Source: Lysobacter auxotrophicus (GTDB lineage Bacteria; Pseudomonadota; Gammaproteobacteria; Xanthomonadales; Xanthomonadaceae). From it: a stretch of DNA of 64,000 nt. Shown in pieces: positions 62,006 to 64,000 of this stretch. A program made the translations under genes and the position numbers. The notes under the pieces were generated by a model that saw only the letters and a list, made by a program, of their open reading frames with translations, ran no database searches and was not told where the DNA came from. The first letter of the stretch is position 1. Each line of letters starts with the position of its first letter. The stretch is from the NCBI RefSeq assembly GCF_027924565.1, contig NZ_AP027041.1, positions 3,920,748 through 3,984,747 on the forward strand, given 5' to 3'.

Positions 62006-62404
62006 ATGACGCTCACCACCGCGTACGTCTGTGTCCTGATCGCCGCGTTGCTGCCGTACCTCTGGGTCGCAATTTCCAAGGCCAGCGGCGAGCGTTACGA
62101 CAATCGCGACCCGCGGCGCTGGCAGGAAAAGCAGCAGAGCCCGCGCGCGCAACGCGCGTATGCGGCCCAGCTCAACAGTTACGAGGCGTTCGCGCCGTTC
62201 GCGGCGGCGGTGGTGCTCGCGCAACTGGCCGGCGTCGCGCACTCGCAGATCGCCGCGCTGTCGCTGACCTTCATCGTGCTTCGCGTGCTGCACGGCCTGG
62301 TGTACATCGCGGGCCGTCACTACCTTCGTTCGCTGATCTGGGCGCTGGGACTGGCGTGCGTGATCTGGTTGCTGGTGCAGGCAGCGCTGCACGTCTCGCC
62401 CTGA
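62006..62404 (+). CDS. MAPEG family membrane protein
   Basis: A 132-residue, four-helix membrane protein of the MAPEG superfamily (membrane-associated proteins in eicosanoid and glutathione metabolism). Motifs: SPRAQRAYAAQLNSYEAFAPFA with the conserved Asn and Glu, then FIVLRVLHGLVYIAGRHYLR. Bacterial members often have glutathione transferase or peroxidase activity; unproven here. ATG 62006 has GGAA upstream, and TACGCT at 61969-61974 may be its -10. An oxygenase gene starts 16 nt after its stop, suggesting an operon. Confidence 0.88.
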   Translation: MTLTTAYVCVLIAALLPYLWVAISKASGERYDNRDPRRWQEKQQSPRAQRAYAAQLNSYEAFAPFAAAVVLAQLAGVAHSQIAALSLTFIVLRVLHGLVYIAGRHYLRSLIWALGLACVIWLLVQAALHVSP

Positions 62405-62420
62405 AAAACGGAATACTGCG

Positions 62421-63164
62421 TTGAGCCTTGCATCCGCTCGTGGGTTGTCGTTTCCCGTCCTGACGGACGCATTGCGCGTCGACGGGTTCCGCTTCGTCGA
62501 AGGCGAGTCGATGCGGACGCTGCTGGAAGCCTACGGTCCGCTATCGGACTGGAGCGAGTTCGCCGGCAGTTGGAATGGGTTGGAGCCGGATGCCTATCTG
62601 GCGAACGTCGGCTTGCATCGTCGTCGCCGACACGCGGTGTTCTCTGCGCAGGGCGGGGAGATCACGCGCGAACCGCATCAACCGCATTACCAGAGTCGCG
62701 ACTACAACACGCTGCAGGGCGGCATCGAGCGGTGGTTCGCGCCGGTGCTGCCTCATGTCGCGGAAAGCCCGAGTCTTCGTAGCATCCTGCGGTTCTGTCA
62801 CGCGTTCTTCGGTGCGCTTTCGCCCGACGTTGCGACGTGGCATGTCGAGCTGCATCAGTTCCGTATCGAAGCCCGCCCGGACGAACCCGGCCAGCCCACG
62901 CCGGAGGGCGTGCATCGGGACGGCGTCGACTACGTCCTGGTGCTGCTGATCGATCGAGAGAACATCGCCAGCGGGACAACGACGATCCATTCCGCCGACG
63001 GTGCAATGCTCGGCAGTTTCACGCTGACGCGGCCGCTGGATGCCGCACTGGTCGATGATTCGCGTGTCTTCCATGGCGTTACACCGGTGGAGCCGGAAGA
63101 TCCGATGCAGCCATCGCACCGGGATGTGCTGGTGGTGACGTTTCGGCGGCGAAGCGGGCGTTGA
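62421..63164 (+). CDS. 2OG-Fe dioxygenase family protein
   Basis: A 247-residue protein with the 2OG-Fe dioxygenase pattern of the PF10014 group. GVHRDGVDYVLVLLIDRENI supplies His and Asp of the iron triad, GTTTIHSADG follows, and LDAALVDDSRVFHGVTPV supplies the distal His, with an Arg (SHRDVLVVTF) for 2-oxoglutarate. Characterised relatives hydroxylate free amino acids such as isoleucine; the substrate here is unknown. TTG 62421 is the start, with CGGA upstream. It follows the MAPEG gene by 16 nt and ends before the rRNA operon. Confidence 0.85.
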   Translation: MSLASARGLSFPVLTDALRVDGFRFVEGESMRTLLEAYGPLSDWSEFAGSWNGLEPDAYLANVGLHRRRRHAVFSAQGGEITREPHQPHYQSRDYNTLQGGIERWFAPVLPHVAESPSLRSILRFCHAFFGALSPDVATWHVELHQFRIEARPDEPGQPTPEGVHRDGVDYVLVLLIDRENIASGTTTIHSADGAMLGSFTLTRPLDAALVDDSRVFHGVTPVEPEDPMQPSHRDVLVVTFRRRSGR

Positions 63165-63214
63165 GCTGACTGCGTTTCGCGCGCGTCCGGCGGAGCCTTT
63201 TGCCTCGTAAACAA

Positions 63215-63237
63215 ATGCCGGCCTGGCGGGCCGGCAT
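63215..63237 (+). terminator. Terminator after the 2OG-Fe oxygenase gene
   Basis: Stem ATGCCGGCC / GGCCGGCAT followed by TGTTGTTT. Confidence 0.7.
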
Positions 63238-63307
63238 TGTTGTTTCTATGCGGCACAGGCACCGGGCCAGTATCTGATCGCACGCGCGCGCTTCGGGCAC
63301 GCAACCG

Positions 63308-63334
63308 AACGCCGGCCGCTGGGTCGGCGTTTTC
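63308..63334 (+). terminator. Second terminator-like hairpin
   Basis: Stem AACGCCGGCC / GGTCGGCGTT (one mismatch) with loop GCTG, ending in TTTTC. Confidence 0.6.
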
Positions 63335-63457
63335 ATTTGCCACGCATAGTGGTTAGGCGTGAACCGAGCGGCGGCTGGTAGCGGGGACGAGCAGATGCAC
63401 CGTCTGCGGACACATTTCCCGACACGCGCGTTGATGCATTTTCAAACGCACAAAAGA

Positions 63458-63487
63458 AGAAGGCCGGTCCTGTCGGACCGGCCTTCT
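63458..63487 (-). terminator. rRNA operon terminator
   Basis: Perfect 13-bp stem AGAAGGCCGGTCC / GGACCGGCCTTCT with loop TGTC, just downstream of 5S on the minus strand and followed there by CTTTTG. Confidence 0.88.
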
Positions 63488-63496
63488 GGGTAAAGC

Positions 63497-63612
63497 CCCT
63501 GGCGATGACCTACTCTTGCATGGCTTAAGCCACACTACCATCGGCGCATGTGCGTTTCACTTCCGAGTTCGGAATGGGATCGGGTGGGACCACACAGCTA
63601 TTGTCACCAGGG
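63497..63612 (-). rRNA. rrf: 5S ribosomal RNA
   Basis: The minus strand reads as a complete 5S RNA of about 116 nt. Characteristic are the loop region CCCATTCCGAACTCGGAAGT, GAAACGCACATGCGCCGATG, and terminal helix ends CCTGGTGAC and GTCATCGCCAGG that pair. Ends are set by that helix and may be off by a few bases. Last gene of an rRNA operon running leftward, 160 nt after 23S, with no tRNA in the spacer. Confidence 0.95.
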
Positions 63613-63772
63613 AGAGGGTGGAGGGTCGCGGGTTCCGGTGAACTGGATCGCGCACACGCTCTCGTTGGGTTGCTCGGGACGCAGGGCGTCCTTCGCGGAT
63701 AGGTTGGGATAAGTAGCGAGTGAGCCGAACGTCACGACGTTGTCGTAAGTCCAAGGCCACTTGAGGTTATAT

Positions 63773-64000
<228 letters not shown>

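Larger units (their letters stand above)
63165..63496. other. Gap between the oxygenase gene and the rRNA operon
   Basis: This 332-base gap contains three hairpins: 63215-63237 and 63308-63334 (plus-strand terminators) and 63458-63487 (rRNA terminator). I see no gene in it. Confidence 0.75.

Noticed and set aside
63613-63772. Possible tRNA in the 23S-5S spacer
   Set aside because: The 160-nt spacer has no cloverleaf-like arms and no TTCGA-type T-loop on either strand.

Overview
The window is GC-rich gammaproteobacterial chromosome, most likely from the Xanthomonadaceae/Lysobacteraceae (Lysobacter-like). The basis is the type of TonB-dependent receptors, the cytochrome aa3 oxidase gene order, the 5S/23S sequence, the TAnnnT-type -10 hexamers and the abundant REP-like palindromes between genes. 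This is family-level inference from protein resemblance, not a search result. Almost all content is core or envelope metabolism. I see no phage, insertion sequence, CRISPR array, plasmid function or defence island.

Layout. 1-1.4 kb: 3' end of a DsbA-type oxidoreductase and an endonuclease/exonuclease/phosphatase protein. 1.5-4.4 kb: TonB-dependent receptor 1. 4.8-10.1 kb: a four-gene chaperone-usher fimbrial operon (pilin, chaperone, usher, tip-like subunit). 10.7-16.6 kb: a DUF1254/DUF1214 lipoprotein and a large BvgS/EvgS-type hybrid kinase. 16.6-22.2 kb: TauE/SafE permease, soluble lytic transglycosylase, an NDUFA9-like NAD(P)-binding protein, a bacterial PH protein and cca. 22.7-25.3 kb: TonB-dependent receptor 2. 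25.6-30.0 kb: VanZ-like and MidA/NDUFAF7-like proteins, then a folate-related group (pteridine-reductase-type SDR, folB-folK) interrupted by a DUF6159 membrane protein. 30.1-34.1 kb: tsaD, divergent from rpsU - yqeY-like - dnaG. 34.2-39.3 kb: orphan membrane protein, S9 peptidase, lipoprotein and amidohydrolase. 39.3-47.6 kb: a complete cytochrome c oxidase cluster with assembly factors, including a 44-residue ORF. 48-51.2 kb: putA. 51.6-54.9 kb: FadL-type porin, rhomboid protease, DUF1820 protein and a lipoprotein. 55-59.2 kb: gpmI-envC-ctpA. 59.4-63.2 kb: a secreted short-repeat solenoid protein, M28 peptidase, MAPEG protein and a 2OG-Fe oxygenase. 63.5-64 kb: 5S and the 3' end of 23S rRNA on the minus strand.

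Functional links. The oxidase block is self-contained: structural subunits CtaC/D/E, copper insertion by Cox11 and an SCO-like protein, heme A synthesis by CtaA/CtaB, and SURF1. The gpmI-envC-ctpA group and the transglycosylase serve the cell wall. The MidA-like, FolM-like, FolK and FolB genes lie close together.

The most unusual material is non-coding. There are at least four families of short palindromic or heptad-phased repeats, one of which appears to be inserted in frame inside folK, and several genes look leaderless. I found no convincing undescribed multi-gene system. The best leads are the heptad repeat family, the in-frame folK palindrome, the folM mini-ORF/TTG arrangement and the seven-repeat secreted protein.
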